DNA of 64,000 nt from Achatina immaculata. Its lineage: Eukaryota; Mollusca; Gastropoda; Stylommatophora; Achatinidae. The notes beneath the pieces are model-generated. The model was not told the DNA's origin. It searched no databases and saw nothing but the letters and a program-made list of their open reading frames with translations. Of the stretch, positions 13,001 to 25,800 are shown piece by piece (within the stretch, counting starts at the first letter, position 1; each line of letters starts with the position of its first letter). The translations under genes and the position numbers were made by a program. Location of the stretch: positions 5,422,488-5,486,487 of the forward strand of contig CM019700.1 in NCBI GenBank assembly GCA_009760885.1. The letters are read 5' to 3'.

Positions 13001-13130
13001 GCTGATGACAGACAAAATTATCCATGATGAATTACCTGGCATATTAACTGGCATACATTTACAAAATGCATCATCACACAGAAGCCACTTTGATCACTAT
13101 CCGGCAACGCTAAACTATATTAAAATGTAG
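10041..13130. other. Putative 3' flank or last intron of ARMC8, no exon clearly supported
   Basis: Apart from the tentative terminal exon, I see AT-rich sequence and several striking C or G runs (10439-10454, 10489-10499, 10639-10648, 10755-10782, 11463-11473, 11514-11526). No polyadenylation signal placement was convincing. Confidence 0.4.
10791..10824 (-). CDS. ARMC8: ARMC8 tentative terminal exon
   Basis: After an AG at TTTATAG the reading continues in the phase required by exon 19: FCIETAVTVL then TAA. Length and position would fit the family C-terminus (about 'LCDKAKMALQQYL'), but the similarity is slight, the acceptor is ordinary and the intron would be 6 kb. It could easily be chance. 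Confidence 0.22.
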
Positions 13131-13139
13131 CCCTATGTT

Positions 13140-13400
13140 GTCATAAAGGCAACTTGGGATATGATGTTAGTGCCAATATTTTTCCTGACCTCTCGGAACA
13201 CAGCAGGATTATTTGGTCACCATCACACCTGGTGCCTGCCTTTCCTTCCACAGCTCCAGATGGCTCAAGGTACCCATTTCTACAGCCTGGGTGACTGAGG
13301 CACCTCCAGCCAGGCTTGAATCAACAGCTTCATCTTTAGAAACAAGCACATTGTAGCCACCAATCCATTCACATGATCAAACTATGTATTTACCACTATA
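13140..13400 (-). mobile_element. tRNA-type SINE, second subfamily, diverged
   Basis: Shares 'TTTCCTGACCT' with 'GGCACAC'-like text, 'CATCACACCTGG', 'GGTACCCATTTCTA' and 'GACTGAGGCACCTC' with the copy at 48.07-48.33 kb and the halves at 56.9 and 58.4 kb. The tRNA-like head is at the right end. Confidence 0.6.
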
Positions 13401-13464
13401 TTACATTAAGCAAAGGTAGTTTTAATTTCATCACAATGAAATAAAAAGGAGATGTGCTCAGGCC

Positions 13465-13965
13465 AAGTCAGCATTCCAGAAAATAAGACACATCTTGTGA
13501 AACAGATCCGTATCAATGGAAACAGGATTCCGATTACTTAAATGTTGCATCGACCCAATTTTGTTTGATGGGTGTGAAGCATGGTCTATGAATAAGAGAG
13601 TACAGCGAGAAATGGAGGCCATGGAAACGTGGTTCATAAGAAGGGTGTTGAATGTACCACGGACAGCTAAGAAAACCAACGAAGAAGTCTTAAGAGAGGC
13701 TGGAATTAAAAAGAAAATCATAGCAAAGATAAGAGGCAGTCAAGCGAGATTTGTAGGACATTTTCTGAGAAGAGAAAAATTGGAACACATTGTGGCATCT
13801 GAAAAAATTGAGGGAAGAAGAGACAGAGGAAGACAGAGAAAGTTACTGGATGGACTGTCAGTGTGGCTAGGAAGAAAATCACTGGCGGATCTCATAATCA
13901 AGTCTAAACACAGGGAATTGTGGAGAGAACTGATAGCCTACACCACATGGCACGGCACTTGATTG
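13465..13965 (+). mobile_element. LINE family 3, 5'-truncated, open C-terminus
   Basis: A 148-codon frame (13516-13962) reads 'CIDPILFDGCEAWSMNKRVQ', 'METWFIRRVLNVPRTAKKTN', 'FVGHFLRREKLEH' and 'LWRELIAYTTWHGT', then a GATTGATTG tail. It is longer and better preserved than the 9.3-kb copy. A tRNA SINE begins immediately after it. Confidence 0.87.
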
Positions 13966-14225
13966 ATTGAAAGTTTCAATGCCATTAAAGAATACTGGGG
14001 ATACAGCGTTAGGCCCGTATTTCCAAGACCACCAGCACATAAAAGTGCGATATGGTCAGTATCACTCCTGGCCGCATTTACCTTCCCAGATTCCTCTGCT
14101 ACCAATTTTTAGCAGGCTGGTGGACCCTAGGGCCTTTTTGAAATGGTGGTACCAGAAAAAAATCCCACTGTCGAGATATGAACCCGGTATCACTGGATTA
14201 GTAACCTGACCACCTAACAGACTAC
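13966..14225 (-). mobile_element. tRNA-derived SINE
   Basis: Body 'GCCATTAAAGAATACTGGGG', 'TTCCCAGATT', 'TACCAGAAAAAAATCCCACT', then tRNA-like head with 'GAACCCGGTATCACTGGATT' and 'CTGACCACCTAACAGACTA'. In the minus orientation box A and box B follow in the correct order. Confidence 0.8.
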
Positions 14226-14834
14226 CACTACATTACATTATAAAATTTTAAAAATTACAACAAAAAAAAACCTGCACTAGCAGATTTTGTTTCCCATTTC
14301 TCTTGTACGTAAATGCTAAGAAGATGGGAGAAATCTGGACAGTTGTGACAGCTGAAAATTCAATGGGAAAAAAAAAAGAAAGAAAACTGACCAAGGGACG
14401 GGGGAAAAAGAGACAAATGAAATAAACACCAAAGATCATACAAAACGGAGAAACATTTATCATCACACCCATTAGCAAGGCACCTCACGAATGAACAATG
14501 AGAGAAATGAAATATAAGGAAGCATTTATTGAGCAAATGAATTAAATATAACTACAGAGATGGGTGAAAAGATATTAAAATGTAATATTCCTTTGTGCTG
14601 ATAAACAGACAGAAGAAATACAGCATTAAAATGTAATATTCCTCTGTGCTGATAAACAAATAGAAAGAAATACAGCACAGTGCAGCTTAACTCTTTCGCT
14701 CCAAAACAACACTGGCAGGGTTGGCAGATCTTGTACAACTATGGGAATCAATGCTCAGAGATATCATCATTCATGTGACATGTCCTTTCTAGAACTTTCC
14801 CTCTCACAGCCTCCGTGAATGCAGTACAGTCTTG

Positions 14835-15130
14835 CACAAGTAGGGGCACAGACGCCTGTCCAATGAGGGAATCAGTGATTCATAGCTGACCAAGACCCTG
14901 TCCCACCTCTCCAGTGTACCACTAGGAACAGATCTAGCTGGCAGGAATCGCCATAGTCCCCATAGTGGTAGAGTCTGCTAAAGAAGCATTGCACACCCCC
15001 TGCTTTTTAGCGGTACTCCGGTACTGAAAAAGTAGCTGCCATAACCTATTTCCATGCCAATACAATGCTGTTCCTCAACAGCATCGGCTGCAAAGAACAC
15101 CAGCCTGCAGTTACAGGGAGTTCGTACCAG
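14835..15130 (-). repeat. Repeat family A copy, near full length
   Basis: Contains 'CATAGCTGACCAAGACCCTG', 'CCCCATAGTGGTAGAGTCTG', 'CTGAAAAAGTAGCTGCCATA', 'AGCATCGGCTGCAAAGAACA' and 'AGGGAGTTCGTA'. Confidence 0.82.
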
Positions 15131-16144
15131 TCTTGCACAAGTTGACCAGCATCTCACACTGACTTTCAGAGACGTATTTAGACAAAATCTCAATAACGTG
15201 AAAAGTAGCACATTTGTAACCCAACTCCCCTGGGAACAACTGTGTTAAAAACACACTTATCTTAACATAGTCTTTGTGAGATAGGGAACACAGATCTGAC
15301 TGCTTCAACAATGGCTATCAGAATGATGTAAACAAAACAGAGCCAGCAGATTATAGGTGGCGTGGAATGGATATCATTGAGGCACTCATCGGATTCCTCA
15401 TCCCAAAGTCGGAGTGTCTCAGTGGAACTGTCTCAAAACTGTTGGGCCTGACATGGAGAAGGCCAGAGGCTGGAAAACAAAGTTTTGGCCAGGCCAGCCT
15501 ACACTACTGTCTTCATGGCAGTCCGGGCAAGCCTGTGACAGTCTGCCCTAGCAAGGAAAGGTGCTGAAGTCGGAGGTACCCAGCCAGAAGGCGCATCACA
15601 AAAATCAGGGTACCATGCATTACTACTAAAAATGCGTACAAAGTAGAAGAAGAAAAAGGGTAACTCTACCCATATCTTTAAATTACAGAATAACTTCTTT
15701 CCAGCCTCTGTGCATCAAAATTTCCCATCAAACTTTCTTCTGGCAGAGCATGAAATACAGGAGTGAAAGAGCTGACACGCTGTGAAAACAACAATGCAGA
15801 TATACAAGTGAATCTCAAGCAAGTTCACAAACACATGAAAGATGACAAATAAACAGAATTTTAAAAAAAAAAAAAACAGTACGGGAAATCAAGATACATA
15901 CAAAAATATAATCTTCACCAGTCATGTCTCAGGAAAAAAATCCTCATGTTAAATGTATGTGATATCCATATCTCCCCTTCTGCCATGCATGAAATGTAAT
16001 ATGGGGTGTCTTAGCATTCTACTGTTGGAGGTAATTTTCCTCGACAAAACTGTGTCAGGTACCTTTTTTTTTTTACAGCTGCGTCAACCAATCAGAAGAG
16101 AAAAAAGATTAAGTTCAAGGCACTTTGAATAATTACAACCTAGA
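15131..16144. other. Intron or 3' flank, no element recognised
   Basis: An open minus frame (15311-15111) partly overlaps the repeat at its end and has no family features that I recognise. The rest is unremarkable AT-rich sequence. Confidence 0.4.
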
Positions 16145-16530
16145 GAAAACCTGTTGAATTCTTTCCAGGCTAAATGTTTACGAAGAATTAAAAACATATT
16201 TTGGCCAAACACCAATGAAATAACATCTTGTTGGCAGAGATGCAGATGAAACCACTGACAGCAATTATTGAGGAAAGACACTGGTGATAGCTGGGACATG
16301 TGCTCCAAATGACTGACAACTCACTACCAAAAACAGCACTAAGATGGACACCACAGGGGAACAGAAGTAAGGGTAGACCAAGAGACGTGGAGAACAACAA
16401 TAGAGAGGATGCTGAGCAATAGAGGGCTCACCTTGGCAAGAGCAGAAAAAAAGGCAAAGGACAGGCATTTGTGGAAAACCCTTGCGGAAGCCCCATGTTC
16501 CCTGGGCACTTAAGGTTCAGAGAGAGAGAG
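16145..16530 (+). mobile_element. LINE family 1, 5'-truncated 3' end
   Basis: Closely matches 25.23-25.61 kb of the full-length element: 'GAATTCTTTCCAGGCTAAAT', 'ATTTTGGCCAAACACCA', 'CCTGGGCACTTAAGGTTCAG' and an (AG)n tail. It retains 'CCAAAAACAGCACTAAG', which shows the one-base deletion in the longer copy. Confidence 0.88.
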
Positions 16531-16664
16531 AAAACCTGACACAGATTTCTGTGACATCGAAGAGAAGAATGGGCTGAGGAATATGTTGTTCTGTCCCCTT
16601 GGAAGTGTGAACAGAATGTTCCTAACAGCTCGACTGAAGATCCCGAATGGACCCAAAATGCGAG

Positions 16665-16765
16665 ACTCCACCACCATTGGCTACCTGACCCACTAGCCAT
16701 GCTCAGCCTGCTACTAGGAGCACCAATGAGGAGGTGGAAAGGGGGGGGGGAGGGTCTTGAACAGC
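16665..16765 (+). repeat. Repeat family A, 3' fragment
   Basis: 'GACTCCACCACCATTGG', 'GAGCACCAATGAGGAGG' and 'GGGTCTTGA' match the right part of the family. Confidence 0.6.
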
Positions 16766-16848
16766 TCTCCTTCACCTTGCTTCACACTAGCGCAGTCAAA
16801 TTTGCTAAAAGAACTCATCCAGGCACTAACCACCCTCAACCGAAGAAG

Positions 16849-19800
16849 TCACCTTTTCTGGAGCTCCTTTTTGTAGTTTGTTTCCTCCAGGATGTGCTGC
16901 AAGCCCAGGTTCTTGAGAACCATCATACGCTGGGAAGCGGCTGCTCGAAGGAAACAAGAGGAATCTAAATCAGGGTTTATGATCACGTTCTCTGCCCACA
17001 ACGAGGCAGTGTTCTCATACATGGCCTACTCCTACCACACCGCAATGATAGAATGTTCATGTGACAGTAATGACAGAATGTTCATGTGACAGCAATGGCA
17101 GAATGTTCATATGACAATAATGACAGGATGTTCATGTGACAGAAATGACAGAATGTTCATGTGACAGCAATGACAGAAAATTCACGTGACAGTAATGACA
17201 TTTGCTCCTGTGGCCTCAATGACAGAATGTTCATATGTGACAGCAATGACAGAAAATTCATGTGACAGTAATGACATTTGTTCCTGTGGCCTCAATGACA
17301 GAATGTTCATGTGTGACAGCAATGACAGAAACTTCATGTGACAGCAATGACAGAAAATTCATGTGACAGCAATGACAGAAAATTCATTTGACAGCAATGA
17401 CAGAAAGTTCATGTGACAGCAATGACAGAATGTTCACATGACAGCATTTTAACATATATTAACTGTACTGAACAACACTCAGGCTCACACAAAAATTTTT
17501 ATAATTAAACAATACAGCAGCCATATTTTATCAGAAAGTGAAGCGATGATGACTCTTAGCATTTATGGCAGCTTAAAATTGCAAAAATCCAACCATGAAA
17601 CAAAACCATATAAGTATAGATATTAAAAATTTTTTTAAAGCCAATTATGTGGCCATGGGTATGATAAGAGTTCAAATGCTTTATAATCATCATTGCTGCA
17701 CTTTAGTTAAGTTGGTCTATAGATGGTCTGGTCTTATCCTCTCTGATCTCAATACAGGTGCACATACTCCACATCTTACATCCTTCCCGTGCCATTAAAC
17801 GTCACATGGTAATTTGCCAAGTTTTCCTGTTTTCGGCAAGCTTTTCAACCTCATCAAGGGATTCTATGCCTACTAATTTGGCCTCTCTTAACAATGTCCT
17901 CTTTAGAGTTTCACATGGTCAATCTCTTTTTTCTTCGGCCTGTTGTGTTCCACTTGATAGCTTGTTTTGGGATTCTCTGACTGTTTCTTCTCATCACATG
18001 ACCGACATATATCCATCTTCTTTTTCTGATCAACCATGAGACAGGTTGTTGTTTGCTCATCTGTCTTATCTCTGCATTGTTCTTGAATTTGTTTCACTTT
18101 ATACCGAGTATATTCCTTAGGCATTTGTTTTCAAAAGAGTCTAATTTCTTGTCTATTTCTTAAGTTGTTTTCCAGCTTTTGCATGCATAAATGAGGGCGG
18201 ATATTACATTTGAACTGAATAATCTCCACAGCACCAGCTATGATCCTTGATGACTGGTAGGAAAGACAAAACCCACAGCCCTCTATCTATTTAACTATTC
18301 TAATTTCAACTTTTACAAACATTTGCACCTGTATTTACTGACACTTTTATCGCGCTTAGATTTTTTTATATCAAATTTTTTTCTCCACATTTTTTGAAAC
18401 CAAACAAAAGTGGTAACAAAAGAAAAGGGAACTGTGTGCTAAGGCTGGTGAAACTAGAGTACGCACCAGAAATTTGAAGATAACTGTTTTCTCATGATAT
18501 ATATATAAAACCCTCTAAGGGAAATTCCATAAACATTTGCTTTAGTGCCAAAGAACAGTTCATTACAGAAATGTCTCACCATCTTCTGAGACGTCCACTA
18601 TATTTGTAACAAACTGAAGAACTGCGAGCTGTAGACAAGTCGCTGGTTGATGGTCAGGGTATGTTTCCTTTTCCTTAAAGAACAAAATTTGAAAGAAAAA
18701 AAAAAAAAAAAGGCTCTCACAATTTGTGATCAAATGTAAATATATTGAACAAGTAGACAACAAGATAAAATGTATGTAGAGTGTATGTAATGTATTTACA
18801 CTGACATGTAAATGTAAGCAGAAAATATTTATGTTTTTAGTATAACATTTTAAAAAAATCTTTGACATATTTTTTATTTTCAGTTTTAAATACAGGTATT
18901 CATTTTGGGAAACCCTGTATAATACAGTGATATAAAATAATATACATATATCAAAGTTTCAACTCTGAAAGTTATTTTTTGCCACAGAAACAAATGTTAT
19001 CAGAAATCTCCACAACAAAGTTGTTCTAAAAATGAAGAAAATCTCTCAGAACCTTTATGTGCCCAAGATACATGAAGATTAAGCAAGGGTTTTCCACAAA
19101 CACCTGTCTTTCACCATTTTTTCCTGCTCTTGCCCATGTGAACCCTCCCTCTATTGCTCAACATCCTGTCTCTTGTCGTCCATATCTCCCTTGGTCTACA
19201 CCTACTCTTATTCCTTGAGGTGTCCACCTCAGTGATATTTCTGGCAACAAGTCATCCAGAGCACAAGCCCCCAACCATCACCAATGTCTTTCCTCAATAA
19301 TCAAACTCGGTGGCTTCATCTGCATTTCTTACGGTTTTTGGCCAAAATATTTATCTAATCCTGTGTAAACATTTTAAACATTAAATGGCAGGACAGAATC
19401 AGGAACGAGGAGGTCTGGGAAAGGGCAGGACAAGAACCTATGAACCTACAAATCATGTCAAGGAAGTGGAAGTGGATTGGCCACACTCTGAGGAAACTCG
19501 ACACCAGCATAGCAAGACAGGCACTGACATGGAATCCTCAAGGAAACAGAAAACGAGGAAGACCTAGACTTACTTGGAGAAAAGAAATTATGACAGCGCT
19601 CAGAGACAAGAGATACACATGGAAGGAAGCAGAGAATAATTCCAAGAACAGGGATGACTGGAGGAGCCTTTATTCGTGGCCTAATCTCTCAAGGGAGTGA
19701 AAGGCGATGATGATGATGTAAACATTTAGCGCCCTGGTTAGCTGAGGGGTTAGCCGCTTGGTTTATGAAGGTGGTACTGGGTTCAGTCACAGGAGTGGGA

Positions 19801-22800
19801 TTTTTTTTTCTGGTACACACAAAAAAAGGCCCCTGGAGTTCACCCAGCCTCTAAAAATGGGTACCAGAGAAATCTGGGAAGGTAAAGCGGCCAGGCGTGA
19901 TACTGACCACATCAGACTTTCATGTGCTGAAGGTCATGGAAATTACGGGCCTAACACCGTATTCTCCAATATGCCTTCATGACATGGAAACAGGAATTTT
20001 ACCTTTTGTGTAAACATTTAGTTGGAAGGAAGTCAGTTTGTTTTCTATAGTTTTTGGCGGTTCTTCACTAAATAAGAAAATCTGTCATTTCATTCATTTA
20101 TCTGCATGTCCCTCACGGAACTTTGCCTCCTAAACAGCACTCCTGTAGGCCTCTCGGTTGTGAGCAAGATGGCCTGCCGCTGATGCATCCATATGCAGAT
20201 CCTCAACGATGTCTAGAAAATCTATACCAGAATAAATTACTTATCACTAATCCAGTCCAATTAGATAAAAACACAAACAACATACCAAGTACTTGATGAC
20301 AGACTGAAGCTCCTCGGTCTTTTGTATGATATGTTCCTTACATGAAGGACCATCTGCCATGTTGCTCAGTGCACAGAGGGCCTGGTTTTAAGAAATAAAA
20401 AAGGGTCACTCATTAACGCTCAGAGATTATTCATATAGAGAACATCTGTTAGCACTCACAGCTTATTCATACATAGAATAACCGTTAACACTCAGAGCTT
20501 ATTCATACAGAGAACAACTGTTAACACTCAGAGTTTATTCATACAGAGAACAACTGTTAACACTCACAGTTTATTCATACAGAGAACAACTGTTAACACT
20601 CAGAGCTTATTCATACAGAGAGCATCTGTTAGCACTCAGAGATTATTCATAGGGAGAACATCTGTTAACACTCAGAGCTTATTCATAGGGAGAACATCTG
20701 TTAGTACTCAGAACATATTCATATAGAGAACATCTGTTAACACTCAGAGCTTATTTATAGGGAGAACATCTGTTAGCACTCAGCTTATTCATAGGGAGAA
20801 CATCTGTTAGTACTCAGAACATATTCATACAGAGAGCATCTGTTAGCACTCAGAGATTATTCATAGGGAGAACATCTGTTAGTACTCAGAGCTTATTCAT
20901 AGGGAGAACATCTGTTAGTACTCAGAACATATTCATACAGAGAACATCTGTTAATACTCAGAGCTTATTCATAGGGAGAACATCTGTTAGTACTCAGAAC
21001 ATATTCATACAGAGAACATCTGTTAACACTCAGAGCTTATTTATAGGGAGAACATCTGTTAGCACTCAGAGCTTATTCATAGGGAGAACATATGTTAGTA
21101 CTCAGAACATATTCATATAGAGAACATCTGTTAACACTCAGAGATTATTCATAGGGAGAACATCTGTTAGTACTCAGAACATATTCATACAGAGGACATC
21201 TGTTAACACTTCCCGGGCCAAAGACGGGGAAATCTGTTTTTCCGGTTTCCGTGCGTTGTTGGCCGAAAGGCAGATTTGTCGTTTTTGATGGTCGTCTTAT
21301 TTAAACTGTTTCTAGCGTGTTATTTAAAGTAATTTTTGGTTGTCTGTATTTTTACTGCAAAGTTAATAAAATAAAATATTGTTTTTAATCTTCGTAACTT
21401 TAAAAAAAATAGAAATCTCGCGGCTTTAGCTGTCGGGAACACGTGTTTACGAGATCTCGCCAAGTCGACATTTTGTGCAAATGGCGGAGCACGTTTCGCT
21501 CAACGAAACTGCAATGTACAATGAATTATGCCCTGAATTGTTTGTCAGACTACCCTAGTGATGAATAAAAATCATTGTTTAATGATTCTAGTAATGAAAG
21601 TGATGTGTTTCAAAGTGATTTCTGTGACGGCGATCTGATTAAAAATACGATAACTAGGCACAGCGTTGCTGTGTCAGAAGTGAAAATTCAAGTGACAGTG
21701 TGATTTATTCAATGTCAGGATATGATGCTCAAACAGTAAGTATTTCATATTTTTTATGTGATATAGTTAGCAGTGATATAGGTGTGTGGAGTAACATTGA
21801 TTCTACACCAGTTCTTGAAAAATTTCTAGGAAATTCTGGTGTTTCAGTGAATGTAAACAAACCAGGCAGCATGGAGGAAATTTTCAGTATAATGTTTGGC
21901 AATGATTTTTTTTAAACTGTTACCTCATCATGAAAATGTATACTGTGCACAGACACAACATATGAAAAATTACTGCCTTTTTGTCTGAAAATATAACACA
22001 TTCAGACATGAACAAATTCTTTGGATTGATCATTTTGATGGGCCAGACTAGGAAGCCACACTGGAAAGATTACTGGACAACAGACCCTCTTCTGGAAACA
22101 CCAATATTTTCAAAAACAATGAGCAGAGCTAAATTTGAGCATCTTGTGACACTTCTGCATTTCTCTGACAACTCTCAGACATTTCCAGAAACAAGTAGAA
22201 TTAGCAAAATAAAACCTCTGCTGGATTATTTTTTGCCTAAATTTCAAGAGTTGTATAAACCGAAGCAGCAGCTTTCGACTGATGAAGGAAAGACGAAAGA
22301 CTTGTTCGCATGATATCAACAATGCACAACAGTGATTGTCTGGAATAGTAAAGGATCATGTTCTGGTGAATCCTGAGGATGAAGGCACTAAAAAAGCATC
22401 ATCTAGGAAGTGCAGTTGCCCCCGTGTGGTACCCGGGATCTGCAAAGAATAGGACCACTGTACCCTACCACGCATGATCGTAAAAGGCGACTAAGGAGGG
22501 TTCGGCATAGGGCCAGCAACCCTATCTGGTAAAAAACTATCAGACTGCTACAGAAACAGAAGCAAGGGAAAAAGCAAATGCAGGTGGAAGGAGAAATGCG
22601 TATCAGGAAACTGAGCCCATGAAGGTTGTGGATGAAAGCCAGCCACTGGAAGTCCCCAGCCCGACTGCAGACCTCCTGGAACCTAAACAAAAGATGCAAA
22701 TAGGCAGCTGGAATGTAAGAACACTAAACCAGACTGGAAAACTAGCACAAACCATCAAGGAAATGCACAGATACAAACTAGACATACTAGGAATACAAGA

Positions 22801-25800
22801 AGCAAGATGGACAGGACAAGGCAGAAGGAAATTAACAACACAGCACACAGAAGATACAATAATATGGTCAGGTAAAGAAGATCTTCATGAAGGAGGAGTA
22901 GCATTGATTATAACAAAAGAAGCATCAAGAGCATTGCTGAAATGGACCCCAATAAATGAGAGATTATTATATGCACGGTTCAACTCAAGATTCACGAAGC
23001 TGTCTATTATAGTTTGTTATGCACCAACAGAAGCAGCTGAAGAGGAATTAAAAGAAGATTTTTACAACAGCCTCCAAGCCACAGTAGAAACAATACCCAA
23101 GCATGATATGCTACTCATCTTGGGCGACTTCAATGCAAAAGTAGGTGAAGGAAATGAAGATAGAAGAAGAATCATGGGAAGAGAAGGAATCGGAGAAATA
23201 AATGAAAATGGAGAAAGACTGTGCAGTTTCTGTGAAGAAAACATGATGACCATCGGAGGGACAATTTTCCAACACAAAAACATCCATAAGGTGACTTGGA
23301 GGTCACCAGATAAAACCACAGAAAACCAAATCGATCACATACTAATAAACAACAAGTGGAAACGGTCACTACAAGATGTGCGAGCAAGGAAAGGAGCAGA
23401 TATAGGAAGTGATCACAACCTTCTGGTAGCAAAAATAAAACTAAAATTAAGGAAAGCCAGAATCGGAGAACACAGAAAGATACATTTTGATACAAGAAAA
23501 CTGATAGACCAGCAAACAAGAAATGAATTCTCAATAATACTTAAGAACCGTTTCAGTGTCCTACAAGACGAAGCAGAAATGTCCATATTAGAGTTCAATA
23601 AAACACTACAGGAAACAGCAAAAGAGGTGCTGGGATATCGGAAAAGGAGAAAAGAGGAATGGATAAGTGAGACCACATGGGAAAAGATAGAGCAAAGAAA
23701 AGAAATCAAGAAAAAAATTACTGAACACCAAATCACAACGGCTTAAAGAACGAGTTTTAAGTAATTATGCACAAAAAGACAAAGAAGTGAAGGAATCATG
23801 CCGTCAAGATAAACGTCAGTATTATGACAACTTAGCAGAGACAGCAGAGAAAGCAGCATATACAAATGACATGAAAACCATATATAAAATCACAAAGCAG
23901 ATGACAGGTAACTTCAATACAAGATGTGAAAGTGCAGTAAGAACACAAAATGGACAACTGGTCAGTGGAGAAAGAGAAAAAATTGAAAGATGGAGGGAAC
24001 ACTTTAACACCCTACTAAACAGAACACAAGCAGCACAAGCAATAGATATACCTGAAGCAAAAGCGGAACTAAACATCAATACAGGACCAATAACAATAAA
24101 TGAAGTAAAAGAGGCGATAAAGATGCTAAAATCAGACAGGGCACCAGGTGAAGATGAAGTGACTGCTGAGATGTTGAAAGCAGAAGAAACAGAAACACCA
24201 AAACAACTTTGCCGGATATTACAACAAATTTGGGATCTAGAAAAAGCCCCAGAGGAGTGGAAAACTGGTCTTATAGTAAAACTACCAAAGAAGGGTGACC
24301 TCAGAGATTGCGGGAACTGGAGAGGCATTACCCTACTGCCACTCACTAGTAAAGTATTTTGCAGAATAATCATCAACAGAATTGTACCAACACTTGAGGA
24401 AAAACTTCGGAAAGAGCAGACAGGATTTAGGAAAGGAAGATCATGCATAGACCACATATTTGTACTTAGACAAATATTAGAACAGGCAAATGAGTGGCAT
24501 AGCACAACATATGCATTATTCATAGATTTTGAGAAAGCCTTTGACAGTGTCAACAGAGATGCACTGTGGAAAATCCTAAGATGGCATGGCCTCCCCCATA
24601 AAATAGTTAATGTAATCAAAGCCCTATACGAGGGTTTTCAGTGCAAAGTTATCTGTGGAGAACATATCTCCAGCAGCTTTAGGGTACAAACAGGAGTGAA
24701 ACAGGGATGTGTACTATCACCAACATTATTTATCTTGGCAGTAGACTGGTTAATGAAGGAGGCAACATCAGACAAACGCAGAGGATTACAATGGACCCTT
24801 AACACAGTGCTGGAGGACCTTGACTTTGCGGACGACATTTGTCTATTATCAAGCAGTCACAAAGATATGCAAGATAAAATAAACAAGTTAACCCAGAATG
24901 CAAACAACATAGGACTAAAGATCAACGTAGGAAAGACAAAGTTAATGAAGCAAAATGTGAACAACAGAAATGTACTCAGAGTAGATAACAAGTTAGTGGA
25001 GGAAGTCAACGAATTTGTATACCTTGGCAGCAGAGTAGTAGAAAATGGAGACAGCACAGAGGACATCAACAGCAGACTTACTAGAGCAAACCAGGCTTTT
25101 GCAATGCTACAGAATATATGGAAATCAAATAAACTAAGCATAAATATGAAAATCAGGATATTTAAGAGTAATGTTCTAAGTGTACTACTCTATGGAAGTG
25201 AGTGCTGGAAAATCACCAAAACCATAGAAAACAAGTTGAATTCTTTCCAGACTAAATGTTTACGAAGAATTAAAAAAATATTTTGGCCAAACACCATAAG
25301 AAATAACATCTTATTGGCAGAAATGCAGATGAAACCACTGACAACAATTATTGAGGAAAGACGCTGGCGATGGTTGGGACATGTGCTCCGAATGACTGAC
25401 AACTCACTACCAAAATAGCACTAAGATGGACACCACAGGGGAGCAGAAGTAAGGGTAGACCAAAAGAGACATGGAGAAGAACAACAGAAAGGATGTTGAG
25501 CAATAGAGGGCTCACCTGGGCAAGAGCAAAAAAAAAGGCGAAAGACAGGCATTTGTGGAAAACCCTTGCGGAAGCCCCATGTGCCCTGGGCACTTAAGGT
25601 TCAGAGAGAGAGAGGAAGTGCAGTGTGCTTGGTCAATGAGAAAAAGAGTGAAACAAAATTTTTTGGTCAAAGTTGTCAAGTCCTATTGCATTCAGATAAT
25701 TGTTTAACAAGATATCACACACTCAAGAAGTACTAGAGGGTCTTGGGAGTCTGTCTACCAACCTGGATCAATTTATCTCAATGGTGAGTAAAGATATGCA

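Larger units (their letters stand above)
21481..25736 (+). pseudogene. piggyBac transposase pseudogene (PGBD-like), interrupted by LINE
   Basis: Starts at ATGGCGGAGC. The N-terminal and catalytic-core start are readable in pieces: '[15 protein letters not shown]', '[19 protein letters not shown]', '[13 protein letters not shown]' and 'LSTDEG', which in piggyBac carries the first catalytic Asp. About 300 residues of the core are missing after this point, then the C-terminal cysteine-rich finger resumes at 22380 (KASSRKC) and continues beyond the LINE as '[18 protein letters not shown]' and '[11 protein letters not shown]', stop 25736. One finger cysteine position holds Gly, and a one-base shift lies at the LINE junction. 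It cannot encode an active transposase. Confidence 0.87.

Noticed and set aside
15111..15311. 66-codon minus frame as ARMC8 last exon
   Set aside because: No acceptor in the right phase gives a family-like end; part of it is repeat family A.
23822..24619. 265-codon minus-strand frame
   Set aside because: Shadow of the LINE reverse transcriptase on the opposite strand; no own features.
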